Source: Anaerolineales bacterium (GTDB taxonomy: Bacteria; Chloroflexota; Anaerolineae; Anaerolineales; DRMV01). Taken from it: a DNA stretch of 15,159 nt. The stretch's first letter is position 1. Every line of letters starts with the position of its first letter. This document shows positions 5,902-12,556 of the stretch, in pieces. A program made the translations under genes and the position numbers. The stretch covers positions 1 to 15,159 of the forward strand of contig JALSPT010000058.1 in assembly GCA_026985785.1 (NCBI GenBank), given 5' to 3'. The notes below the pieces were generated by a model that did no database searches, was not told where the DNA came from, and was given only the letters and a program-made list of their open reading frames with translations.

Positions 5902-6225
5902 GTGAAGGTAAAGATTCGGAAAGGCGATACGGTAGAGGTGATCGCCGGCCGCGACAAGGGTAAGCGAGGCGAGGTCATTCGGGTGCTGCCGCGTGAGCGG
6001 CGGGTGGTGGTGCAGGGCGTCAACATCCGCAAGAAGCACCAGCAGCAGGTGCAGGCCCAGGGCCGCACCATTACTCCCGGCATCATCGAGTTCGAAGCGC
6101 CGGTGGACATTTCCAACGTCATGCTGGTTTGCCCCAAGTGCGGGGAGACCACGCGCGTGGGTGTCCGCCGCACTGATGGCCTGGCCGAGCGCTATTGCAA
6201 GCGCTGCGGCGCGGTCATCGAGTAG
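5902..6225 (+). CDS. rplX: Large-subunit ribosomal protein uL24 with C-terminal zinc ribbon
   Basis: L24 initiates 50S assembly. The 107-residue product has an N-terminal KOW motif (KIRKGDTVEVIAGRDKGKRG, residues 4-23) and a C-terminal Cys4 zinc-ribbon candidate: CPKCGE at residues 77-82 and CKRCGA at 99-104. This zinc-bearing tail is common in several phyla but absent from E. coli L24. The start is GTG at 5902, supported by AGGAG at 5889-5893 with an 8-base spacer; no ATG in frame would keep the conserved N-terminus. Confidence 0.97.
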   Translation: MKVKIRKGDTVEVIAGRDKGKRGEVIRVLPRERRVVVQGVNIRKKHQQQVQAQGRTITPGIIEFEAPVDISNVMLVCPKCGETTRVGVRRTDGLAERYCKRCGAVIE

Positions 6226-6247
6226 GCCGGTGAAGGAGAGAGCAACC

Positions 6248-6793
6248 ATGATGCGTTTGGAAGAAAAGTATCGCAACGAAGTGGTGCCGGCCTTGATGGA
6301 GTCGCTGGGCTTGAAGAACATCATGCAAGTGCCGCGCATCACCAAGGTGGTGGTCAACATCGGCCTGGGCGAGGCGCTGGACAACCCGAAGGCGTTGGAC
6401 TATGCCGTGCAAGACCTCACGACCATCACCGGCCAGAAGCCCATCATCACCAAGGCGCGCAAAAGCGTGGCAGCCTTCAAACTGCGCGAGGGGCGCGCCA
6501 TTGGCGTGAAGGTGACCCTGCGGGGCGACAAGATGTGGGCGTTCCTCGATCGGTTGATGAACGTCGCTTTGCCCCGGGTGCGCGACTTCCGCGGAGTGTC
6601 GCCCCATGCCTTCGACGGGCGCGGCAACTACACCTTGGGCCTGCGGGAGCAGTTGATCTTCCCCGAGATCGATTACGACAAAATCGACAAAGTGCGCGGC
6701 ATGGAGGTCACCATCGTGACCACCGCCCGAAACGACGAAGAAGGCCGGCAGTTGTTGTCCCTGCTTGGGATGCCGTTCAAAAAGGAAGGATAG
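6248..6793 (+). CDS. rplE: Large-subunit ribosomal protein uL5
   Basis: L5 binds 5S rRNA as part of the 5S RNP in the central protuberance and contacts the P-site tRNA. The 181-residue product has MRLEEKYRNEVVPALMESLG, PRITKVVVNIGLGEA, ITGQKPIITKARKSVAAFKLREG and the RDFRGVSPHAFDGRGNYTLG signature, ending LLSLLGMPFKK. Two consecutive ATGs exist at 6248 and 6251; the first is best spaced from GGAG (6235-6238). The frame continues upstream through rplX but with unrelated residues. Confidence 0.98.
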   Translation: MMRLEEKYRNEVVPALMESLGLKNIMQVPRITKVVVNIGLGEALDNPKALDYAVQDLTTITGQKPIITKARKSVAAFKLREGRAIGVKVTLRGDKMWAFLDRLMNVALPRVRDFRGVSPHAFDGRGNYTLGLREQLIFPEIDYDKIDKVRGMEVTIVTTARNDEEGRQLLSLLGMPFKKEG

Positions 6794-6795
6794 CG

Positions 6796-6978
6796 ATGGC
6801 CAAGAAGTGCATGATTTATCGCGAACAACGCCGCAAATACCCCACCCGGGTGCGCAACCGCTGCCGCATTTGCGGGCGGCCGCGGGGCTACATGCGCAAG
6901 TTTGGGGTGTGCCGCATTTGTTTCCGCGAACTGGCCTTAGAGGGTAAAATCCCCGGCGTCACCAAGGCTTCTTGGTAG
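6796..6978 (+). CDS. rpsZ: Small-subunit ribosomal protein uS14, zinc-binding type Z
   Basis: S14 is a late-binding protein of the 30S head. This is the short zinc form: 60 residues with CRICGRP (Cys23, Cys26) and CRICFRE (Cys39, Cys42), ending in the classic GKIPGVTKASW. Zinc-free S14 (rpsN) is about 100 residues. The ATG is 2 bases after the rplE stop, with its AAGGA inside the end of rplE (6782-6790). Type Z in this position is usual for many phyla outside the Gammaproteobacteria. Confidence 0.98.
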   Translation: MAKKCMIYREQRRKYPTRVRNRCRICGRPRGYMRKFGVCRICFRELALEGKIPGVTKASW

Positions 6979-6997
6979 TCGGGCGGAGGTGGTAACG

Positions 6998-7414
6998 ATG
7001 ACGATGACCGATCCGATTGCGGATATGTTGACGCGCATTCGCAATGCGCAAATGGCGGGGCATCCGCATGTCGCGATGCCCAGTTCCAAAATGAAGGTGG
7101 CCATTGCCCGCATCCTGAAGGAAGAGGGCTACATTGACGGCTACCAGGTAATCCAGGAAAAGGACCGCCCCAGCCACAAGACGCTGCGGATTCGTCTGAA
7201 GTATGTGGGTGAGCGTCGCCACCGCCGGCCGGTGATTGAGGGTCTGGAGCGGGTGAGCCGCCCCGGGCGGCGGGTGTATGCCGGTAAAAAGGAATTGCCC
7301 TGGGTGCGCGCCGGCCTGGGGATTGCCATCGTGAGCACGCCGAAAGGCGTGATGACCAGCGAACGGGCCCGCAAACTCGGCGTGGGCGGCGAAATCCTGT
7401 GCAAAATTTGGTGA
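6998..7414 (+). CDS. rpsH: Small-subunit ribosomal protein uS8
   Basis: S8 binds helix 21 of 16S rRNA early in assembly, and in E. coli it is also the translational repressor of the spc operon. The 138-residue product begins MTMTDPIADMLTRIRNAQMA and ends with STPKGVMTSERARKLGVGGE plus a short tail, both diagnostic. ATG 6998 follows GGAGG (6985-6989) by 8 bases; the in-frame GTG at 6989 overlaps that site and is rejected. A nested stem follows the gene (7424-7467), which makes S8 a possible ligand there. Confidence 0.98.
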   Translation: MTMTDPIADMLTRIRNAQMAGHPHVAMPSSKMKVAIARILKEEGYIDGYQVIQEKDRPSHKTLRIRLKYVGERRHRRPVIEGLERVSRPGRRVYAGKKELPWVRAGLGIAIVSTPKGVMTSERARKLGVGGEILCKIW

Positions 7415-7423
7415 GATTACACA

Positions 7424-7467
7424 TTTCGGAACGACCTGGCGCGCTGCGGCGACGCCAGTGGCCGAAA
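7424..7467 (+). promoter_or_regulatory. Nested stem overlapping the rplF ribosome binding site
   Basis: In the 64-base gap between rpsH and rplF, TTTCGG (7424-7429) pairs perfectly with CCGAAA (7462-7467), and inside it CTGGCG (7436-7441) pairs perfectly with CGCCAG (7453-7458). They are separated by an asymmetric internal loop (6 bases on the left, 3 on the right). The outer right arm overlaps the first As of the AAAGGAGG at 7465-7472. The architecture, two helices around an asymmetric loop beside a Shine-Dalgarno, is that of a translational control element. Folding is inferred by hand. Confidence 0.5.
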
Positions 7468-7478
7468 GGAGGTTGAGC

Positions 7479-8033
7479 GTGTCTCGTATTGGACGATTGC
7501 CCGTGCCTGTGCCGGACAACGTGCAGGTGGAAATCAAAGGCGCCCATGTCCGCGTGAAGGGGCCCAAGGGCGAATTGGCCCACACCTTCCCTGCGGCGAT
7601 GAAGATCACCTACAAGCCGGACGAAAAGGTGGTGGTAGTGGAGCGCCCCAGCGACGAACGGCAACATCGCGCCTGGCATGGCATGACGCGCGCCCTGATC
7701 AACAATATGGTGGTAGGCGTGAGTCAGGGCTTTGAGAAGGTGTTGGAAGTCCACGGTGTGGGGTATCGGGCGGAGATGAAAGGCAAAGATCTGGTGTTGC
7801 ATGTGGGGTTTTCCCATCCCGTACCGGTCACGCCGCCTGAGGGCATTGAGTTTGAAGTCGATACCAAAGCCCGCCCGATGCGCATCATCGTGCGAGGCTA
7901 CGACAAGCAAAAAGTCGGCCAGGTGGCGGCAGATATCCGCAAGGTGCGTCCGCCCGAGCCGTACAAGGGCAAGGGTATTCGCTATGCGGGCGAGCAGGTT
8001 CGCCGCAAGGCCGGTAAGGCCGGCAAGGTGTAG
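7479..8033 (+). CDS. rplF: Large-subunit ribosomal protein uL6
   Basis: L6 sits near the factor-binding site and the sarcin-ricin loop. The 184-residue product starts MSRIGRLPVPVPDNVQVEIK and shows the duplicated L6 fold with VKGPKGELAHTF, GVSQGFEKVLEVHGVGYRAE and the signature RKVRPPEPYKGKGIRYAGE near the C-terminus. The start is GTG at 7479, set by the strong AAAGGAGG (7465-7472) 6 bases upstream and by the family N-terminus. An in-frame GTG at 7458 would lie upstream of that site and is rejected. Confidence 0.98.
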   Translation: MSRIGRLPVPVPDNVQVEIKGAHVRVKGPKGELAHTFPAAMKITYKPDEKVVVVERPSDERQHRAWHGMTRALINNMVVGVSQGFEKVLEVHGVGYRAEMKGKDLVLHVGFSHPVPVTPPEGIEFEVDTKARPMRIIVRGYDKQKVGQVAADIRKVRPPEPYKGKGIRYAGEQVRRKAGKAGKV

Positions 8034-8049
8034 TGGAGCGAGGTTGAAA

Positions 8050-8415
8050 ATGGCTAAGAAAACCCGACGAGAGGCACGAATTCGGCGTCACCTGCGGGTG
8101 CGCAAAAAGATCCACGGCACGCCGGCGCGGCCGCGCTTGAACGTCTTTCGCAGTTTGGGGCATATCTATGCCCAGGTGATTGACGACGAAGCGGGGCGCA
8201 CGCTGGTCTCGGCCTCGACCATCGACAAGGAACTGCGGGCGCAGATGGACGGTTTGACCAAGACCGAGCAGGCGCGCCTGGTTGGCAAGGCGATTGCCGA
8301 GCGCGCCAAGGCGGCGGGCATCACCACCGTGGTGTTCGACCGAGGCGGCTATCAGTACATTGGCCGGGTGAAAGCCCTGGCCGACGGTGCCCGCGAAGGC
8401 GGCCTGGAATTCTAA
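8050..8415 (+). CDS. rplR: Large-subunit ribosomal protein uL18
   Basis: L18 binds 5S rRNA together with L5 in the central protuberance. The 121-residue product has a basic N-terminus (MAKKTRREARIRRHLRVRKK), then RPRLNVFRSLGHIYAQVIDD and the C-terminal FDRGGYQYIGRVKALADGAR motif, all family hallmarks. ATG 8050 is preceded by GAGG (8040-8043) with a 6-base spacer. The frame runs on upstream inside rplF, but the match to L18 begins at this ATG. Nothing unusual was seen. Confidence 0.98.
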   Translation: MAKKTRREARIRRHLRVRKKIHGTPARPRLNVFRSLGHIYAQVIDDEAGRTLVSASTIDKELRAQMDGLTKTEQARLVGKAIAERAKAAGITTVVFDRGGYQYIGRVKALADGAREGGLEF

Positions 8416-8430
8416 GGCGAGGAGAAGGTT

Positions 8431-8970
8431 ATGGCTCAGTATCAACCTGCTGTGGAAGCAGAAGAAGAACTGGAAGAGCGCACCGTTGAAATCGCCCGGG
8501 TGGCCAAGGTGGTGAAGGGCGGTCGGCGCTTCACCTTCCGCGCCACGGTGGTGGTCGGTGACCGCCGCGGTCAGGTGGGCATCGGCATTGGCAAAGCCGG
8601 TGCCGTGCCCGATGCCGTACGCAAGGCTTCGGAGCGCGCCCGCCGTAACTTGAAGAAAATCAACCTGTATGACACCACCATCCCCCACGAGGTGATCGGC
8701 GAGGTGGGCGGGGCGCGGGTGTTGTTGAAGCCCGCTTCTCCCGGTACGGGCGTAATCGCCGGCGGCGGCGTGCGCGCCGTGCTCGAGGCTGTGGGCGTGC
8801 GCGATATCCTCACCAAATCGCTGGGCAGCAACAACCTGCTCAACGTGGTCAAAGCCACCATGCAGGCGCTGGAGCAACTGCGGTCGGTGGAAGAGGTGGC
8901 GGCGGAGCGCGGCAAGAAGGTGGAAGACGTGCTGCCCTTCTGGGATCGGAGGAAGAAGCGCCATGAGTAA
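8431..8970 (+). CDS. rpsE: Small-subunit ribosomal protein uS5
   Basis: S5 lines the mRNA entry channel and affects decoding accuracy. After an acidic, non-conserved N-terminus (about 20 residues) comes the double-stranded RNA-binding S5 domain, with VVKGGRRFTFRATVVVGDRR and GQVGIGIGKAGAVPDAVRKA, then the C-terminal domain with SPGTGVIAGGGVRAVLEAVG and SLGSNNLLNVVKATMQAL. Length is 179 residues. GAGGAG at 8419-8424 serves the ATG at 8431. The gene overlaps rpmD by 8 bases at its stop. Confidence 0.98.
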   Translation: MAQYQPAVEAEEELEERTVEIARVAKVVKGGRRFTFRATVVVGDRRGQVGIGIGKAGAVPDAVRKASERARRNLKKINLYDTTIPHEVIGEVGGARVLLKPASPGTGVIAGGGVRAVLEAVGVRDILTKSLGSNNLLNVVKATMQALEQLRSVEEVAAERGKKVEDVLPFWDRRKKRHE

Positions 8971-9151
8971 GAAAACGCTGCGGATTACCTTAGTGAAAAG
9001 CCCCATCGGCTACGCCAAGCGCCAAAAGGGCACGCTGCGGGCGCTGGGCTTACGCCGGATGCATCAAACGGTGGAACACGAGGACACGCCGGTCATCCGA
9101 GGGATGGTGGCCAAGGTGCGCCACTTAGTGCGTGTGGAGGAGAGTGCGTAG
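8963..9151 (+). CDS. rpmD: Large-subunit ribosomal protein uL30
   Basis: L30 is a small 50S protein. The 62 residues include LRITLVKSPIGYAKRQKGTL and the LGLRRMHQTVEHEDTPVIRG motif followed by VAKVRHLVRVEE, which is the complete family pattern. It starts inside rpsE (ATG 8963, 8-base overlap in a different frame) with GGAGG at 8948-8952, and ends 2 bases before rplO. Both junctions imply coupled translation. Confidence 0.97.
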   Translation: MSKKTLRITLVKSPIGYAKRQKGTLRALGLRRMHQTVEHEDTPVIRGMVAKVRHLVRVEESA

Positions 9152-9153
9152 CC

Positions 9154-9609
9154 ATGAAACTGCATGAATTGCGACCCAACCGCGGCGCCAAGAAGGCGCG
9201 CAAGCGCGTCGGCCGCGGCATCGCTGCCGGGCAGGGTAAAACTGCCGGTCGCGGCACCAAAGGCCAGGGCGCGCGCGCTGGCGGTGGCACCCGCCTGTAT
9301 CACCAGGGCGGCAACCTGCCTTTCTTCCGTCGCTTGCCGTTCAAACGCGGTTTTACCCCCATCAATCGCGTGGAATATCACGAGGTCAACATCGAACGCC
9401 TGGCCGATTTTCCTGCCGGCAGCGAAATCACCCCCGAGGTGCTGGCCGAAAAGGGCATCATCCGGGACACCGACAAACCGGTGGTCATTTTGGGCCGCGG
9501 CGAACTGAAAGTCGCGCTAACCGTCAAAGCGCATCGAGTGACCAAGGGCGCCCAGGCCAAAATCGAAGCCGCCGGTGGTTCGGTAGAAATCCTTTTTGAC
9601 CTCCCCTGA
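9154..9609 (+). CDS. rplO: Large-subunit ribosomal protein uL15
   Basis: L15 is a mid-to-late assembly protein of the 50S subunit. The 151-residue product has the Gly/Arg-rich extended N-terminus (MKLHELRPNRGAKKARKRVG followed by GRGIAAGQGKTAGRGTKGQG), a globular part with LPFFRRLPFKRGFTPINR, and the C-terminal signature VTLTVKAHRV-like KVALTVKAHRVTKGAQAKIE with a final GGSVEIL. The GGAGGAG used by its ATG is inside the end of rpmD. secY follows after 15 bases. Confidence 0.97.
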   Translation: MKLHELRPNRGAKKARKRVGRGIAAGQGKTAGRGTKGQGARAGGGTRLYHQGGNLPFFRRLPFKRGFTPINRVEYHEVNIERLADFPAGSEITPEVLAEKGIIRDTDKPVVILGRGELKVALTVKAHRVTKGAQAKIEAAGGSVEILFDLP

Positions 9610-9624
9610 TCTAAGGAGCCTGGC

Positions 9625-10974
9625 ATGAAGCGATCGGCTTGGCGCTACCTGTGGATGGCACCCGACCTGCGCCGCAAACTGCTCATCACTTTGGGGCTGT
9701 TGCTCCTCTACCGGCTGGCTGCCCATGTGCCGGTGCCCGGCGTGAACCACGCGGTGTTGAAGAGTATCCTCAACGCGGGCGGCTCCCAGGGCGCTTTTGT
9801 GGGGTTGCTGGACTTGCTTTCCGGTGGCACGGTCTCGCAGTTTTCGGTGCTGGCGATGGGGGTGTATCCCTACATCACGGCGCAAATTATCCTGCAGATC
9901 CTGGTGCCCATCATTCCTTCGTGGAAAGCGCGGATGGACGAAGACCCGCGCGAGGGCCAGAAGTGGATGGAGCGCTGGACTTACATCTTGTCCATCCCTA
10001 TGGCGGCTCTGCAAGCCATCGGTCAGATCAGCCTGTTTTCGGCTTTTGCGGGAGGCGCGCCGGTGCTGAAGCATTTTGGCTGGAGCGGCGCGGATTTGCT
10101 TCCCACCCTGACCGTGATCATCGCCATGACCGCGGGCACCATGTTTGCCATCTGGCTGGGTGAACTGATTTCAGAATACGGCTTGCGCAATCAGGGGCTC
10201 TCCCTCATCATCTTTGCGGGTATCGTCGCCCGGATGCCTTCCAACTTTGCCCGCCTGATGAGCGATGAGCAGCACCGTTGGGCGTATCTCACCATCTCCC
10301 TCATCGTCACGGTGGCTACGATTTTCCTCATCGTGTATGTCCAGCAGGGGCGGCGCAATGTGCCGGTGATGTACCCTGGCCGGCGTATCGGCACCCGCAT
10401 GTCCATGCCGGTGAAGGGCACTTTCCCCCTGATGGTCAACCTGGCGGGCATGATCCCGCTCATCTTTGCCCAGTCGTTGCTGGCTTTGCCGGGCATTTTG
10501 GCCGGTTTCTTCTTGAAATCGCAGACGGCGTGGGTGCACGATATGGCGTTGAGCCTGCAGCGCATCTTTGCGCCTACCAGCCCGTGGTATTGGTTTACTT
10601 ACTTTGTGATGGTTGTCCTGTTCACCTTTTTCTATACCGACGTGCTCTTCATGCAGCAGAATTATGGTGAACAGCTGAAGCGTTCGGGTGCCAAAATCCC
10701 GGGTGTGCCGCCGGGCGAGCGCACGCAACAGTATCTGATGAGCGTTTTGCGGCGCATTACCCTGCCTGGGGCGCTGTTCCTGGGCTTCGTGGCGGTACTC
10801 CCTTACCTGCTGACCTTGATGGTGCCGGGGTTGGCGGCAGCCGGGCGCTCAGGCCTGCTACTGATTTCTTCGGCAGGCTTGTTGATCGTGGTCGGTGTGG
10901 TGCGCGACGTCTTCTTCTTCATCGACGCCGAACTGCGCCTGCACGGCTACACGGATACGCTTCTGGTGCGATAA
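9625..10974 (+). CDS. secY: Preprotein translocase channel subunit SecY
   Basis: SecY is the membrane channel of the SecYEG translocon. The 449-residue product has about ten hydrophobic segments, with family motifs FSVLAMGVYPYITAQIILQI (TM2 region), WLGELISEYG then LSLIIFAGIVARMP (TM4-5), VNLAGMIPLIFAQSLLALP (TM7) and YFTYFVMVVLFTFFYTDVLF-like TM8. AAGGAG (9613-9618) is 6 bases before ATG. Three spots depart from the E. coli pattern: the C5 loop reads PGVPPGERT, so Pro362 sits where E. coli has Arg357; C4 has PLMVN for PLKVN; and GIGNGIS is GLRNQGLS, one residue longer. These may be lineage traits. Confidence 0.98.
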   Translation: MKRSAWRYLWMAPDLRRKLLITLGLLLLYRLAAHVPVPGVNHAVLKSILNAGGSQGAFVGLLDLLSGGTVSQFSVLAMGVYPYITAQIILQILVPIIPSWKARMDEDPREGQKWMERWTYILSIPMAALQAIGQISLFSAFAGGAPVLKHFGWSGADLLPTLTVIIAMTAGTMFAIWLGELISEYGLRNQGLSLIIFAGIVARMPSNFARLMSDEQHRWAYLTISLIVTVATIFLIVYVQQGRRNVPVMYPGRRIGTRMSMPVKGTFPLMVNLAGMIPLIFAQSLLALPGILAGFFLKSQTAWVHDMALSLQRIFAPTSPWYWFTYFVMVVLFTFFYTDVLFMQQNYGEQLKRSGAKIPGVPPGERTQQYLMSVLRRITLPGALFLGFVAVLPYLLTLMVPGLAAAGRSGLLLISSAGLLIVVGVVRDVFFFIDAELRLHGYTDTLLVR

Positions 10975-11025
10975 GCGCGCCTCGGCCTCGGTTGGAGGTG
11001 GTTTTCGCTCCGTGGGAGGTTTGTC

Positions 11026-11691
11026 GTGTCGGTCTTCATCGTGTTGCTGGGCGCGCCCGGTGCAGGCAAGGGCACGCAGGCCAAACTTCTGGCTGCAAAA
11101 ACTGGTTTGCCCCACATTTCGTCGGGCGACATTTTCCGGGAGAACCTGAAAAACCAGACCGAGTTGGGCAAGTTGGCTCAGCAGTATATGAGCAAGGGCG
11201 AACTGGTGCCCGACGACGTCACCATCGCCATGATTCGGGAGCGGCTTTCTCGCCCGGATTGCGCCCGCGGGGCGATTTTGGACGGCTTCCCCCGCACGCC
11301 GGCGCAGGCCGAAGCCCTCGACGCCATGCTGGCCGAGTTGGGCGGCAGGGTGGGCGTGGTGCCTTTCATCGACGTTCCCGAGGATGAACTGGTCGAGCGC
11401 CTTTCCGGGCGTTTGATCTGCCGGGCGCAGGGCCATATCTTCCACAAGAAGTTCAACCCGCCCAAAGTGCCGGGCGTGTGCGACTACGACGGCTCGGAAC
11501 TTTATCAGCGCGAAGACGACAAGCCCGAGGTGGTGCGCAACCGCATCCGGGTTTACCTGGAACAAACCATGCCCTTGGTGGCATACTACGAAAAGAAGGG
11601 CTTGTTGGTGAAAATCGACGGCACGCAGCCCATCGACAAGGTGACGGAAGCCCTTTGGGCTGTGTTACCGGAGGAAGCGAAAAGCGCATGA
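11026..11691 (+). CDS. adk: Adenylate kinase, long-LID form
   Basis: Adenylate kinase interconverts ATP plus AMP and two ADP in the cytoplasm. The 221-residue product has the P-loop GAPGAGKGT (residues 9-17), the AMP-binding SSGDIFR (32-38), DGFPRT (86-91) and a long LID with FNPPK. In zinc-type enzymes the LID carries four ligands (C,C,C,C or, in B. subtilis, C,C,C,D). Here the positions read Cys132, Gln135, Cys152, Asp155, so one Cys is replaced. The start is GTG 11026, set by GGGAGG at 11014-11019 and the family N-terminus. Its TGA overlaps the map ATG. Confidence 0.98.
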   Translation: MSVFIVLLGAPGAGKGTQAKLLAAKTGLPHISSGDIFRENLKNQTELGKLAQQYMSKGELVPDDVTIAMIRERLSRPDCARGAILDGFPRTPAQAEALDAMLAELGGRVGVVPFIDVPEDELVERLSGRLICRAQGHIFHKKFNPPKVPGVCDYDGSELYQREDDKPEVVRNRIRVYLEQTMPLVAYYEKKGLLVKIDGTQPIDKVTEALWAVLPEEAKSA

Positions 11692-12461
11692 GTTGGGATC
11701 GGCAGATCGTTCTGAAGAGCCGGCGCGAAATCGAAATTATGCGCGAGGCCGGGCGGATCAATGCCCTTGCTTTACAGGCGGTGCGCGAGGCTATCCGTCC
11801 GGGTGTGACCACGGCTGAGTTGGATGCCATTGCCGAGGAGGTCATCCGGGCGCATGGTGCCAAACCGGCTTTCAAGGGCTACCCGGGGCCGTATCCTTAC
11901 CCGGCCACGATCACTGCCAGCATCAACGAAGAATTGGTGCATGGCATCCCCAGCGAAAAGCGCAAACTGCGTGCAGGAGACATTGTCTCCATCGATTGCG
12001 GTACGATTTACAAAGGTTATGTTGGCGATTCGGCGTTCACCATGGGCGTTGGGACCATCTCTCCCGAGGCTCAGCGGTTGTTGGAGGTGACCGAGCGCGC
12101 GTTGTATGTGGGCATCGAGAAGATGCGCCCGGGCAACCGCGTGGGAGATGTCTCCGCGGCAGTCCAGCAGTATGTGGAATCGCACGGTTACCATGTGACG
12201 CGGGAATATACCGGCCACGGCGTGGGGCGCGAGATGCACGAAGGCCCCTCGGTGCCGAATTATGGCACGCCGGGGCGGGGTGTGCTCTTGCGAGCGGGCA
12301 TGGTGATCGCGCTGGAGCCCATGGTGCTGGTGGGCACTCCCAAGACGCGTGTTTTGCCCGACCGGTGGACGGTGGTTTCGGCTGATGGCAGTCTGACAGC
12401 CCACTTTGAGCACACGGTCGCCATTACCGAGGATGGCCCGTACATTCTGACCCAAGTGTAA
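11688..12461 (+). CDS. map: Type I methionine aminopeptidase
   Basis: This metalloenzyme removes the initiator Met from nascent proteins. The 257-residue product has all five metal ligands in context: Asp103 (SIDCG), Asp114 (GDSAFT), His177 (GHGVG), Glu210 (LEPM) and Glu241 (FEHT), plus the substrate-contacting His85 (VHGIP). It lacks the N-terminal SH3-binding zinc extension seen in some MetAPs. The segment GYPGPYPYPATI is about three residues longer than the common GYxGFPASI. ATG 11688 overlaps the adk stop as ATGA. It is the last gene before the second promoter region. Confidence 0.97.
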   Translation: MSWDRQIVLKSRREIEIMREAGRINALALQAVREAIRPGVTTAELDAIAEEVIRAHGAKPAFKGYPGPYPYPATITASINEELVHGIPSEKRKLRAGDIVSIDCGTIYKGYVGDSAFTMGVGTISPEAQRLLEVTERALYVGIEKMRPGNRVGDVSAAVQQYVESHGYHVTREYTGHGVGREMHEGPSVPNYGTPGRGVLLRAGMVIALEPMVLVGTPKTRVLPDRWTVVSADGSLTAHFEHTVAITEDGPYILTQV

Positions 12462-12468
12462 ACAGAGA

Positions 12469-12498
12469 GCCCGCCCGGTTTTCTGGACGCGGACGGGC
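12469..12498 (+). terminator. Weak stem-loop after map (possible attenuator or terminator)
   Basis: GCCCG (12469-12473) pairs with CGGGC (12494-12498); after one mismatch, CCG (12475-12477) pairs with CGG (12490-12492). It starts 8 bases after the map stop. There is no T-run immediately after it, only atgcctgg before TATAATTTTG, so efficient intrinsic termination is doubtful. It overlaps the -35 region of the rpmJ promoter. Confidence 0.3.
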
Positions 12499-12512
12499 AT
12501 GCCTGGTATAAT
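12484..12512 (+). promoter_or_regulatory. Sigma70-type promoter for the rpmJ-rpoA (alpha) operon
   Basis: A perfect TATAAT (12507-12512) with an extended -10 TG at 12504-12505 lies 17 bases downstream of TGGACG (12484-12489, four of six to TTGACA). A start near 12519 would give a leader of about 38 bases to rpmJ. The inverted repeat CCTGG (12502-12506) and CCAGG (12523-12527) flanks the -10 box. Its layout resembles the rplC promoter at 504-532. Confidence 0.75.
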
Positions 12513-12556
12513 TTTGATTTTGCCAGGTAGGAGCCAAGAAGCAAGGAGAGCAAACC

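Noticed and set aside
7458..7460. GTG as the rplF start
   Set aside because: It lies upstream of the strong AAAGGAGG and adds seven residues absent from the L6 family; GTG 7479 fits both.
10991..11025. A second GGAGG (10994-10998) upstream of adk, suggesting a small gene or alternative adk start
   Set aside because: No start codon is well placed after it, and no in-frame start exists upstream of GTG 11026 for adk.
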